From contig NC_087079.1 in the NCBI RefSeq assembly GCF_026151205.1, positions 14,880,445 to 14,944,444 on the forward strand: a stretch of DNA of 64,000 nt. Direction: 5' to 3'. Positions 21,480 through 33,100 of the stretch are shown here, in pieces. Below the pieces are notes generated by a model, which did not search any database, was not told where the DNA came from, and saw nothing but the letters and a program-made list of their open reading frames with translations. The first letter of the stretch is position 1; the number at the start of each line of letters is the position of its first letter. The translations under genes and the position numbers were made by a program. This stretch comes from Bolinopsis microptera (Eukaryota > Ctenophora > Tentaculata > Lobata > Bolinopsidae).

Positions 21480-22901
21480 GTTGTTGTGAAACCAGTATTT
21501 CTGGTACCCATAGGGGATTTGAAATCAACTTATAAATCAAATGTCAGCAAAAACATCATTCCTCAAAGTATCATAATCAAACCCCGGGCGAGTCCAAAAT
21601 TAGAAACCTGAGTATTGATTCATATGAAATATGAATATCTCTTTAACGATAAAATTTCCTGAACCAGATCTGACTCGCTATGTCTGTTCAGACATGTTTG
21701 TCTGCCAGATCGTGGTACCTGAGTCCCTTCATTGCCGTGCATTGAAATCACACAATAACACACAAAGCTAGAATCACGGCAAATCGACATTCATCGCTTT
21801 TTCATCGGAGTACTAATGGACAGTGTTCCTGGAATCCATGGGGCCTGCGTAAAAGATTTGTTGAGGCCAGCAGCACGATTACTCGAAGTGGAGAATCCTG
21901 AATGTTGCGGAATCGAGAATCCTGAGTGTTGTGGAATCGTCTTCTTTTCCGTGCTGTGTTGCGGGGTCACTTTTCTTTCAGTGGTGCAGATCTCTCCTCC
22001 TCGTATGAAGTGATACTTTTCTGGCTCTTTCTCCATCTTTGCTTTTAAAGATTCAACAAGTTTTCTCCGTATCAGCCTCTCCTCAGGAGATCGATCAGGA
22101 CTCAGAAATGTTTTATTGAACTGTGACGACTGCTTCAAGTTCTTAGCATTACTGAGCACAACAGAAACTGAGTCTGATCGGCTGAAGCAAACTCTGACTG
22201 GACGATGTTGGCCAGGCTTCGCAGTTCCCAGACGGTAACATTCCCTCACGAAGGGTTTTTCTGCTCCAGCAATTTCACTAAGCATACCTCCCACAACTGT
22301 ATCAAGATTGGTTTTAGGATCCTCCCTGAGTCCGTATACCATCACACAGCGACTGCGATTATCATTGTCAACTGCTGATTTCACAGCCGCTTGCAAAGTT
22401 TTGCCTGGGATCTGTGGACTGTTCTGCTTCACTATGTCGCTAAACGATTTAACTTCTGTTTTGACGACCTCCTGAACTTTCTGAACATGATTGTCCTTCT
22501 TCTGAATAATTTCGTCCTTAAGCTCCAACATAAGTTTCTGATTTACAATCTGATCAGATTTCAAAGTGTCAATATTTGATGACGCAGATTTAAGAATGTC
22601 TGTGCTGCAGTTTACAATCTTAACAAATTCCATGACAAATCCAGCAAGTGAGTCTTTGCTGACATTGTTCCCTTTCATAAGAACATGCTTCGTAACTTCA
22701 GTGATGTTTTTACACTTAGCTGCTCCAGTCAACGAATCGAAAGTTCCCCGAATGTCCTTCTCCAATCGATGCAGGGATTCCAATGTATAGCTCATTATGT
22801 ACAAGTAGCGATGTACACGTTGTACTCGATTTAAGCAAGGCTGTGCGATGCTGATAACAAGAGCAATTAACAAACGTACATGAATTTGATAAGACAGCAA
22901 T
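21480..22901 (-). mobile_element. ORF1-only LINE (half-LINE) inserted in the mariner-like element
   Basis: Comparison with the uninterrupted copy (GAATTGTTAAGGGTGCCC near 39987) fixes this as an insertion of about 1.42 kb. Read on the minus strand it has a short 5' leader, one ORF1, about 310 bp of 3' sequence and a terminal ACAACAAC repeat tail typical of retroposed LINEs. No endonuclease or reverse transcriptase follows, so it resembles the half-LINE design known from mammalian HAL1. Confidence 0.7.
21791..22795 (-). CDS. LINE ORF1 RNA-binding protein
   Basis: From the ATG at 22795 the ORF gives 334 residues. An upstream in-frame ATG at 22900 would add 35 hydrophobic residues that look like 5' UTR. 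The N-terminal half is Lys/Glu/Asn-rich with a predicted coiled coil (LKDEIIQKKDNHVQKVQEVV). Next is an RRM-like domain (SRCVMVYGLREDPKTN...RPVRVCFSRSDS), then a basic CTD-like segment (LSPDRSPEERLIRRKLVESL). This order is that of L1/CR1-type ORF1 proteins, which bind LINE RNA as chaperones in the ribonucleoprotein. The C-terminus carries short TPQHS/IPQHSGFS repeats. The frame is intact. Confidence 0.75.
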   Translation of the reverse strand: MSYTLESLHRLEKDIRGTFDSLTGAAKCKNITEVTKHVLMKGNNVSKDSLAGFVMEFVKIVNCSTDILKSASSNIDTLKSDQIVNQKLMLELKDEIIQKKDNHVQKVQEVVKTEVKSFSDIVKQNSPQIPGKTLQAAVKSAVDNDNRSRCVMVYGLREDPKTNLDTVVGGMLSEIAGAEKPFVRECYRLGTAKPGQHRPVRVCFSRSDSVSVVLSNAKNLKQSSQFNKTFLSPDRSPEERLIRRKLVESLKAKMEKEPEKYHFIRGGEICTTERKVTPQHSTEKKTIPQHSGFSIPQHSGFSTSSNRAAGLNKSFTQAPWIPGTLSISTPMKKR

Positions 22902-23284
22902 GGGTGCCCAATTAAGGTGTCGTGTCACGGTGTCACATAATCACCCAGTCAATTTTGTTAACGAGATACACAAAATGCTTGATAACTTCGTCATTTCTAA
23001 TCCGTTTTGCCTCATGTTTCAGATCATATGCAACATTTGATAATCTACCGTCTCTGAAAAAATTAGGCGTTCAGCATGTTCAGAGAAAACAATATAGGTG
23101 TTTTAATATTGAATGGGCGTGGTCTAAAATATTCGAATTTTCAAATTTTGACGACGGAATCCTCGAACCAGTAAGTACAGTATGCCATCTGCAAAGCAAC
23201 AGCTCTCAAATATAAACACGGCGAATAAGACCCAACGTTTGCACACTGACTTTTGGCCCACCCTGTATTAAAACGATAACACAA

Positions 23285-24594
23285 TTAGCTAAGGGCACGC
23301 TCCGTCCAAATTTGAATAACAAACAGCTTGAACCTCCTATTACTAAGCACGTAGATAACAGGGTTGCTGACCACGTTAATAGTAAGACAGTACCGAGAAA
23401 ACAACACACCCCACACAGGGACAACTTCCAGGTGTAGAGCTTCAACTGTCCAGATAGCGAGGGTGGGGGCCCAGGACAGGATAAAAGCTAGACCCACCCA
23501 CAGGATCGTTACTATAGCTCCTGTAATTGTTATTTAAATTATAGGAATTTGTATAATGTATATTATTTATACTAGCGACGATTGATTCTATTGCCATAGA
23601 GGAGGGACATAAGATGAATGATATACTCAGTATTTACTATTCAACTGTTGACAACGACTAAACCAATTACTTCAGTGAAGAAATACGAACAGCTGACCAA
23701 TCAGTGCATTTCAAGTTAACTGACCTCTGTTTGGTAGAGCCTCTCCCATACTTCTTGTGATATAAAAAACTTTGACAAGTAGGATAATGTTAGCTGTAAT
23801 TGTGACTATCATTGGTAGAGCAGCAGTCGCTCCACCCCACACTACGAACCAGATGTCAAGTTCCGTGTCAGCTACATCTGTATTTAATTTGTGTTATGTT
23901 GTAATACCCAACAAAGTAACAAATGTCAAAATACAAGGATCAGTTTGATGTAATGAATCAGAGATAAAAATGATATAAGTTCATAAGAAACTGATGTCAT
24001 TAGTGGATTAATAATAATAACATTAACATTGTCTCCATCACGAGACTGACATATAATACCTGATATAGTACAAGTAAGTTGCGGTGGACTGAAATGAGCT
24101 GTTGGTTTGTTGACTTGAATGACAAGACAATTTAGTGCGGGTACCAGCCAGGCTACAACCACCACAATGTAAAACCACACCACTCTTATTGGTACAAGTG
24201 GTGGATGCAGAACCACGTGTGCTCTATAGCAAGCCATCGCCATTATCAGCAACGTTTCAGCCACAAACGGTAAGAACTTACCGTAGGACTGGACACTACA
24301 GATGATATCTCCTAGTACCCAATCATTTGCGATGAGTGTCACTAACAGGGGCACGAACTCTATTATAATTATAAGGAAGTCAGCTGCTGCTAAGTTTTCT
24401 ATCAGCAAGATAGAGATTCTGTCTATATCTATAGCACGATACTTGAGAGAGGCAAGCAGCACGAAACAGTTTCCTGCCAGTCCCAGTAGTATGAGAAGTG
24501 AGGTGAGGATTATTAGGGTTACTCTGGTAGCTGGGGTCATGTTATCCAGATTACTGTGAGCCAACCAGGAGAGGTTGCTGAGGGTAGTGATCAT
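23285..24594 (-). CDS. Rhodopsin-like (class A) GPCR, three exons
   Basis: Exons 24594-24060, 23877-23725 and 23520-23285 (stop TAA) join in frame to 307 residues. Helix 1 has GLAGNCFVLLAS and helix 2 ENLAAADFLIII. Helix 3 ends MACYRAHVVLHP, where CYR replaces DRY. Helix 5 is in exon 2. Helix 6 (FILSWAPTLAIW) and helix 7 (NVVSNPVIYVLSNRRFKLFV, a clear NPxxY) are in exon 3. Cys before helix 3 (DIICSV) and in loop 2 (QLTCTIS) would form the conserved disulphide. The N-terminus has NLS and a short glycosylatable stretch but no signal peptide. Both introns are phase 1. The 3' end abuts a mariner-like element. Ligand unknown; amine- or peptide-like orphan receptors share this layout. Confidence 0.88.
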
Positions 24595-24870
24595 TTCACC
24601 GTTGAGATGGAGAAGAGTTTACTTCACCCTAAACAGAGGGATTTTTACACGAATGAGAAGGAAAGAAGAAAAACGTGGTTAAAAGAAAAAGTAAAAGTGC
24701 TGGCCATTCGTAAGAGTACGTGATTTAGCAAGAAATTTTAATTTCATCATTATAATAAATGATATAACGTGATGTAATGTAATGTGATATACTGATATAA
24801 CAAGGATATATCTTGTGAACTTGGCTAGTATATATGAAACTTTTGATATGGAGTTGTAGAGGGAGTTATG

Positions 24871-24965
24871 TGCCTCGCCGGGCTAAAGTAGTGGATGACC
24901 TTGCTGTACGGCAAGTTAAACAAGGATCTGAAACTACTAGGTTCCGTACAGACTCAACTCTGCAC
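24871..24965. repeat. Dispersed repeat, left copy of an inverted pair
   Basis: Contains CCTTGCTGTACGGCA, TTAAACAAGGATCTGAAAC and TTCCGTACAG. It is inverted relative to 26005-26105. Confidence 0.65.
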
Positions 24966-26004
24966 CCGTGTCAATATGTTCATTATATGCAAGCCTCTTG
25001 ATTTATAATGTAGTGTGGTATCAAATTCTAAAGTACGAATGAAAAAGTAGTACTTTTTGCCCTTGTTTGCAGATATTCGTGAACGATATTTCTTAAAAGA
25101 TCGCCCGTGAATAAATAAGTAAACATACTTTTTGTTAAATTAATAAATATAAGATACGTATGTACGTATCTTATACTTACAACGACAGTTGTACAACAGT
25201 TGTACAACAGTTCAAGAAATAAGTAAAGTTTAATGGCTAAACATTTTTCAGCAGGGAGAAAAAAATACGGTAAAAATACGGTGTTATACAATTGTAAATA
25301 CCACGATGCTGGAAGTCATGAACTGCGAACAGTGAGTTAACAATTGTAATCTAATAGTAATACCGCGACTAACCTTGTAGAGTTACTTCAAGTCCTGGTC
25401 ATACCTACTCAATATTTTATTTTCAATTAAGTTTTAAGATTTATACTAGTACACTACATTATTGATTCAGATTTTCAGTTACACATAGATATAGTGTATG
25501 CAACGTGTATCAAGCTCGACCGTTTACGAATATGTGTAAACATTCGCCCGCGGGACAGTGCATCAGACATTTTGAGTAGTAAGTTACTGGCCAGTGATTT
25601 GGTCTTATGAGAACCTTTGTATGGTGGAGCACAGCACTGGTTAGTGGTTACCCTGATCATTATGAATATGAGCAAAAAATATTTTTCCGAAGCCCACCAT
25701 TCGATACACGATTTTGGACTCGAGGCTTCCCCTTTGTAATGCGATCTCGAGAGACTTTTTTCTATGGAAAAACCCTTGAGTAATTCTCTATTTTATGCCG
25801 TTGCCCACCCCCCCCCCCCCCCCCGCGTTGGGGTCAGTGCGTAGAGGCCAGGGTTAGGGGTTCGAATAGTCATTCAGGGCCACCTAATCCTATAGAGAAC
25901 CCAGAACAGTCGAGTGTAAAGCTTGAATAATCATCATCCTAAAATTTCTTCTAATATTAAAGTCACTATTGTGACGGTACATTAGAACTAGACAGAAACA
26001 AAGT
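24966..26004. other. Intergenic DNA with a poly-C run
   Basis: No gene supported. Contains a short GTACGTATCTTATACTT-type palindromic stretch near 25155 and a run of about 16 C at 25807-25824. Confidence 0.5.
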
Positions 26005-26105
26005 GTGAAGGGCCTGAACGGAACCCCTCGGTTTCAGTTCCTTGTTTAACAGTTAATACTGCCGTACAGCAAGGACATCCACCGGGTTCTCCAAGGATGG
26101 GCACT
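26005..26105. repeat. Dispersed repeat, right copy of an inverted pair
   Basis: Inverted match to 24871-24965: GGAACCCCTCGGTTTCAGTT, CTTGTTTAAC and TGCCGTACAGCAAGGACAT. Confidence 0.65.
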
Positions 26106-27618
26106 TAGCTCACTCCACACTATGCTCTGTCAAATGTTGCTTATATAATTATACCAAGGATCTACAGGAAATATTTCCTTGTAAGTTTAGAGGGCGATCT
26201 GTGAAGTGTGAATAGACAACTACCTTATTCCCATTTCCCAACTATAGGAACCAGAATTCCTATACTATCCCATTCCCAACGAGCTACACCAAGCATAGTT
26301 TCTCTTTTTCGCCTTAAAGGTATTTGCCAAGTACTACTTGGTCGTTTGCTCTATCCAGAGCCCTCTCGCTTGCAGTAGCGCGCGTCTCGTATTATGCAGT
26401 ATGCACCTGTGAAGTAGGAACCCATTGATTGCTGTAATTATCTCAGCCTCAGATGCAGTTATTACTATTAGAGGTAAACATCGTGACACAGCGAGAGTAT
26501 CAGTAAAACTAAAACTCCGCCATCTGTTACCAGTTTGCAGTTGTTAATGGAAATGGAAATAGCCTTGTGATTAGTCCCTGAATGCTGAAATTGATGGCCG
26601 CTGAACTCATGGGATTACTATTTACTGCAGAACTCGATATTAACCGTGTCTCTTTCGAACATAGGTTGTCGGCCGGCTGGTGGATCTACAAAAATTGGAT
26701 CTTCGACCCAAGCTCCTACCTACGTTGTTGTAGTTTTTGCAGATAATTCATGGGGCTATACTTATAGTTATAGCTGTTTAGAATTTCATTGAGCTACTTC
26801 AGTAGATTTACCTGTCGTAATACGTACTACTACTGGAATATAGAAACTTATAACAATAGACTCTATTTTTATGTGGCCTTATGGTCTAGCCGGAGTTATA
26901 ATTTGTAGAAAGGAGCAATAAAAGTTTGAGAAACTAAACAAAGCAATTTACAAAGTTGTCTATTTGCTATTGATTGTAGACTTTAGTGTTAGGACTTAGT
27001 GTCCATTTAAAACACAAACAACAAAGGTTTAACGTTTTAACGACTCCGACTACCCCTACTAAAGCCACATGACTACCAAAAGATCATTTGTAGCTATTTG
27101 AATTTCCCTCTTTAAGTTGAGGGTTAATTAAGACTATCAGTACTGCTTTGGTGTGTTTATAAACGGTGCAGCTCTTATTTTTGTTTTTCCTTACGATATT
27201 AAGTTAAGCATCATTAAATTCAAACGTTTTAGCTTGCTTATAATCCACCAATTGGATCATCATTTCGTTTGCTCAATAGATTTTGTGCTGTTTAAATTGT
27301 AATAGCTTAGGAGATTCAGAGGTCGACACGGAATGGTTTTCCTAAGAGTCCTGTGTCTCATAACAAGTTAGTGACAGTCGGAAATTCGGCAAGTCTTAAC
27401 TTACCCTTTAACTTTTCATAATCATAGTTATCATGATTCCGATTGGTTTAAACTTAACGGAGATTATTTTGTCCGCTTTTGTAACTTCAAGTTGTATTGA
27501 ACTTATATTCGATTCAAATGATATTACACGGCCATAAAACAAAAACATCCTTCAGCAAAATTTTAATTAACATTTTCCAACTCATCACCAGCAATAAGTT
27601 TACGTTTCACTGTTTCAG
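26106..27618. other. Intergenic DNA upstream of the four-exon gene
   Basis: No exon could be confirmed. The first exon of the gene at 27619, with its start codon, may lie here but was not recognised. An ATG at 26581 opens a short hydrophobic frame but has no good splice donor. Confidence 0.4.
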
Positions 27619-28629
27619 TTGCTTGCAGTGCTATAAAGGGTGACGATGCTGCTTGGTCGAATATTCGAGATCACACCAGCCAGGACATCCCATTCAACCC
27701 GGGATCACAGACCTTGATGATAAGAGAGGAAGAGCTGATAGCTGATGGTAAACAAAGGGATATAAGCCTGAATGTGGAGGGAGATATGGGAGCCTACCAA
27801 GAAATTAAACTTAGCATTAACTGGTGAGTGAAAACCACCAACAGCCTCATCGTTCACAAGACGTGTTGTAATAAGTATCTGCTTGAATTTTACAAATAGC
27901 GTTCCCCTGATTCGTTCTTAAACATGGCCCCTGTGAATGACCACTAAAATAGGCCCGTTTGCAGGATAACAGGATACAACCCAAACTACAGGGTAGTGGT
28001 CGTGGAACAAGCTTGTATGGCAGAAAACCTCAGTCAGTACAAATACGATCAGCTATCGGAGGCAGCAAGATCTACCTGCTTTGATGCCCAAACTGGGGAG
28101 GTTAATTGAGTTAATCAATACCCTTCACATAATCAATATCCGTACCACATGGGAGCCGGTACGGGAGGATATAACATAAAAATAAAGTAAAAATTGCCGA
28201 ATTTTATCTAAATTATGTAAATTATGCAAATCATGAACAAACCCGCAGAGACATATCTGGGAGTTCGAGTTAAGTGAAGAAGTGATCAAAATAACCTGCA
28301 ACGGAGAAAGTATTTTGGATTATAAGGCAAGTTAATGAAAAATATTTTGGATTTTAGGATAGCCTAAAAAGTTCTAGCTCTTATTTATAGTACATAATTA
28401 TTCAGTTAACTCCGTACATAAACATGACTAATTCTAGGTTAGCAACGCAGTCCCAGCAAACGAGAACCAGTGCTACAGTGACATTCTGTCTATGTGGGGC
28501 ACGTTGTGGGCTAATCGTGACGTCATGACTGTTGAGTTTAACGGAGTGCTGTTCAGTTCAGATACTGAAGCTGAGTACAGACTCGTAACCAAGGAGATGA
28601 AGAAACCAAGTAAGAAGTTACCTTATTAA
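27619..28629 (+). CDS. Unknown cysteine-containing protein, at least four exons, 5' end missing
   Basis: Exons 27619-27823, 27965-28100, 28249-28326 and 28438-28629 join in frame and end at TAA. Intron 3 uses a GC donor (TATAAG|GCAAGT). About 202 residues are visible, with five cysteines (ACSAIKG, EQACMAEN, RSTCFD, ITCNGES, NQCYSD). The WEFELSEEVIKITCNG segment reads as beta strands, as in small extracellular or lectin-like domains, and with the cysteines suggests a secreted protein. That is inference, since no signal peptide exon was found. A donor at 28610 and acceptor before 28847 would give an alternative ending, KKPTTNCKSGNQNI. I do not recognise the family. The consistent phases and splice sites support a real gene. 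Confidence 0.6.
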
Positions 28630-28903
28630 TTAAGGATTTACCTATCAAAAGTTATTACTTTTATTATGTTGGTGATAACTATTTTTGCTATAAAAGGGAA
28701 TGATAGCAAACAAAGGATGTGTTTTGGGACGAGCAAGTCTTTGCGTTGCATCATTCCCTACCTTCAAAACTCACATTTCCCCAACCACTAACTCATTGTA
28801 GAATCTACATTATTGTAGGTATAACAGATAAGTACATTAATTTCAGCTACCAACTGTAAGTCAGGTAACCAGAATATTTGACCAGTTTTAAAGTAGTGGA
28901 GTC

Positions 28904-28965
28904 AGTTTAACTTCTTACCAAAGTTGCTTTATATGTATAAAGCAACTTTGGTAAGAAGTTAAACT
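28904..28965. repeat. Perfect 30-bp hairpin
   Basis: Arms 28904-28933 and 28936-28965 are exact inverted complements, from AGTTTAACTTCTTACC to GCTTTATA, around a 2-base TG centre. No transposon ends are recognised outside it. Confidence 0.95.
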
Positions 28966-30104
28966 TAGTTAAATGTACATTATACATTATACATTATACA
29001 TTATATATTGCTTTACATGTTATTGTACTAGAGTATTGTACTGGAAAGTTCTAGACTATATTATTTGGTATTGTCTGAGTATATGATTGGCAGTTGGAAC
29101 TTCCTCAGAAATTCACGAAACAACAAAATATACAACTGCTTAAATGTGGCAAATAGTTAATAAATCATTAATCACAACAGAATCTTATCAATTTTTTACA
29201 TTTTACAAATAACTTGAATTGTCTCAAATCTGGAAATCTGAAAGCTGCATTACAGCAATGACAGAATCAACTGAAAGAAACTGATATCTGATCAACGAGA
29301 GATTAGAAATCAGCCGTCCAATCAGAAAAACAATTTCAGTTTTTTGGATTGTTCACATATCACGTTGTTTATTTCAAACAACATATTTTATCGTTATAAC
29401 CATAATATGAAATAAGTAATGAGGGAACAGATCTATCGATAAATAACGAATTCTCATTTTTGATTAAATCCAATTCGTTTGAGAGTTCGTGCGTTTTCAC
29501 ACTAAATAAGTGGCCGACTACAGGCTAATGTTATTAGTAAGCTCGCCGAGTAAATTAATAATTGAATTAATCCCGTAAATGTATACTTGTAGCTTCAATG
29601 GAATGTGGTTAACACATACCGTTGCATAATACATACAAAGAACAAGTGACATGTGAACAAATCCTTTACTCTACTCGTTTTGATAGAAGATAATAAATCA
29701 TGTCTAAATACGGGAAACTTGCTGACTTTGAAAAAAAGAAAAGATATGTATAAAATCAAATAAGATGTACAATATGACCGATCAGGTGTGACAGAATCCG
29801 ATCGAATTAAAAGTTTTGAGTTTATCTTTATCGGAGATATCCAGTAGAGATAAACTGAAAACATTCATGTTTAAGACCCGCTAAAACATTCTATAAAATC
29901 TGTCCATGCCTCATAGCTTCAAAGGACAAGGTAAAGTTAAGGTCGATGTTAATTCCACAAATTTGAGACAGACTCTCCCAGCGTGAACAAGCTGTATCAA
30001 CGACACATGGTTCAAACTTGCTCATTCATAATATTAATGGTTCAAATATGACGTCATAAAACAACACGACGACTAAAATTCCCATCACAATCCTAACAAC
30101 AAGG
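28966..30104. other. Intergenic DNA between convergent genes
   Basis: Contains a TTATACATTATACA microsatellite near 28978-29010. No gene supported. The four-exon gene ends on the left and the Kelch gene ends on the right. Confidence 0.5.
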
Positions 30105-33100
30105 TTACAGTGTGGTATGTGAAGTGGAAGCGGAAGTAGGAGAGTCTGTGGTGTTTATCATGTCGGTGGGAGTGAAGGCGATCATGCCGCACCCTCCCCT
30201 GTCTGTCTTCATGCAGGGTAGGTCTGTAAACTTGTCTGAAGAAGTGTTGAAACAGTGGACGGTTTTTAGCATGGCACCGTTCTTTATACCACCCGCTAAT
30301 ATTACCTGAAAATTAATTAAGTAACTAATTATTACGCTAATATTACCTGAAAAGGGAATTGTATTTAAACATTTCGTTATATATTATACTATTATATGTA
30401 ACGTTTACTTAGATATTGAAAGATGTTAAAAAACAGCAACAACTAAAACAATACACCCAAAAAACTCCAGATCCCAGTATCAACTACCTTATTATCGAGA
30501 ACGCAGACACTCCTCAAGGTTATACCATCACTCTTGATATCAAGCATCTCCCAGGCCTCCTTCTGTGGATCAAACAACTCTACCGGCACTGGACGGTGTT
30601 CCACGTCGTCATTCTCGTGGTAGATGTTCCCTCCGATGACGTACATTATCTCGTTTACTACTGCCATGCTGAGGAGAAGGGGATAAGTTCTTGTTTTTAA
30701 TTTATATCATAAACATTGCTTGTAAATTTGACAGTTAAAAGTTTTCGTTACTTTTATTAAATTTGAATATTTGTGGGAAACGATGAGGTTTTGGCATTAA
30801 GTAAAATTATATGTGTTGTAAAATTCTTATTGTAAGATTTATTTTAGTGCAACTATTCAATTCAACAGTCAACACTGATTAATGATTATATTTCTGATAC
30901 ACAGTTTGAAAATAATATCATTTTGTAGGACATAGAATTAGGTGCAAGATGTTCATGTAGGTGCGGTAATATTTTGCAAATAGTGGGATTCCGCACCTGC
31001 CTAAACACTAAAACTGTTTTATGTGCGGTACATTTGGAGGAACTGCAATTAAGCTGAACAATTCGCCAAATTTGGAGCCTTAAGGTACTCTCAGGTTGAA
31101 TCAAATGTAATACACGTATTCCTAAAGCACGTTCGTTCCTAATTTGCAGTCACTGCGACAAAATAAAACATATGAAATGCATGAAGTTATCTAAGTCTGA
31201 GGCAAAAATAATTGTAGATTCTGGCTCTGCCTGGATATGTTATGACTGTATTTCCAGCGCCTTACCAGTAAATGCATGCCCCTCGGCAAAGCCACCGAGA
31301 CAAGGGCCCGTCATAGGTCCTAAATTTAAAGTTCAATGCACATGCTGTAATGGCTGGATTTACTCCCCCGCCAACCTGAAAACCTGCCACTGGTGCGAAT
31401 CTAAAGTACATACCAAATGTCACTCCGACTTATTAGGATGCAGAAATTGCTGTGAAAATATGATCCCGGGATACTATGTACATTGCTATCAGCTATACTC
31501 ATTACATACACATACTCACACCGGCGTAATCCACAATCCCTACGATCGCTATCAGTTGATTAACGAAATAGGAAATACAATTGACCAAGATCAGGAACTC
31601 GAATATTGGAATGAGATTTCTGATATTTTAGTTAGCTGCAATTACATGGAGCCGACAAATGTAAGTTCGTCAGGACCATGTGATCTTAAGATATTTACCT
31701 TAAACATACGGGGACTTCTTAAAAACGTAGACAAATTAAGAGAAGATATATTCACGTACTCGAAGTATGATGTCCTTTGTTTTAACGAGACTAATCTCTT
31801 GCAGGATAAGCTTCCTAATGGTATTAATGACCTAGTGCTTGAGGGATTTTATGAACCACTGTTACGAGATCCAATACGTAGTTCTGGTCGTGGTGGGGGT
31901 TTAGCAATTTATATCAATACGCGGGTATGCGAGTCTGAAAATATTGAAAAATTCTTTCCCCAAAACTTTGATGTGACAGACAAGAGTGGTGAATTCATGT
32001 TGGTAAAACTCCATAACTGCAAAGGCTTTAACAAAACAAAGATAATCGTCAATATATATCGGTCACCAGCATCAAAAAATCCTGATAATTTTAACAAACT
32101 CATTGACTCCCTATTACACGGCATGGAAAGGCACTCGAGAAAACATACTATATTAGTCGGTGATTTCAATGTAGATCTTACACATTATGATACTGACAAA
32201 CATTGTCAAAATTTGATTGAAACTATGACTAAATACGGTTTCTTTCAGCTAGTCTCACGTCCCACACGTATCACTGATCACAGTGCCACTCTTATAGATC
32301 ATGTTTACAGCAATAACGTACAACACACACACAGCTGCAATGTTCTTACTGTTGACCTGTCTGATCATCTAGCCACTCTTGTTACTATCTCACTTGGGCA
32401 ATACAGCCACATTGCAGGGAGTAGAAACAAACGACACAGAGTCGACCATGGAATGAATATTGAAAAACGTATGTTTAACGAGTCGAACAACCTTAAATTT
32501 ATAGAATTAATTGGATCCGAAATGTGGGAGGAAGTCACACGTGAAAATTGTGCTGATGAACAATATAACAAATTTATTGAAATATACGGTCAGCATTATG
32601 ATGAGGCATACCCAGTGAAAACCAATCATGTGCGCCGCAAATTTGAAAGGCAGGACCCCAAACCTTTTATGCTACCCTGGCTTGAAATTGCCTGTGCTCG
32701 TAAAAACAAATTATTCCATGCCAAAATAGTGGACCCAACGGAGGAAAACTACAAGGCTTACAAAAAGCATAAGGCATTCTGCGACAAGCACGTCAATAAG
32801 GCAAAAGACAAATACTACAAAACACAATTTGATAAGTATAAAGATTGTTCAAAGAAACAATGGCAGCTGATCAACACTCTACTTGGCAGAAAATCTAAAT
32901 CTCATAACAAAATTAAACTCCAAAACGCCGACGGAAATATCATAAATAGTGACAGTGATGTAGCTGAGCACTTTAACTCTTACTTCTCCAACATTGCCAC
33001 AAAAATCAAAGATGCGATCAGCGCGCGTACTGTATTCGATCCAGGGGGTTTTAAACATTACCTTAGCAGCCCAGCTTCGCAGTCTATGTTCGTAAGACCA

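Larger units (their letters stand above)
21085..23265. mobile_element. Mariner-like non-autonomous element, interrupted copy
   Basis: Terminal inverted repeats CAGGGTGGGCCAAAAGTCAG are flanked by TA on both sides (21083-21084; 23266-23267). With the insert at 21480-22901 removed, it matches the 767-bp copy at 39599-40365 along its whole length. TA duplication and these ends fit Tc1/mariner. It encodes no transposase and must have been mobilised in trans. Its right end lies 19 bp from the stop codon of the neighbouring GPCR. Confidence 0.88.
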
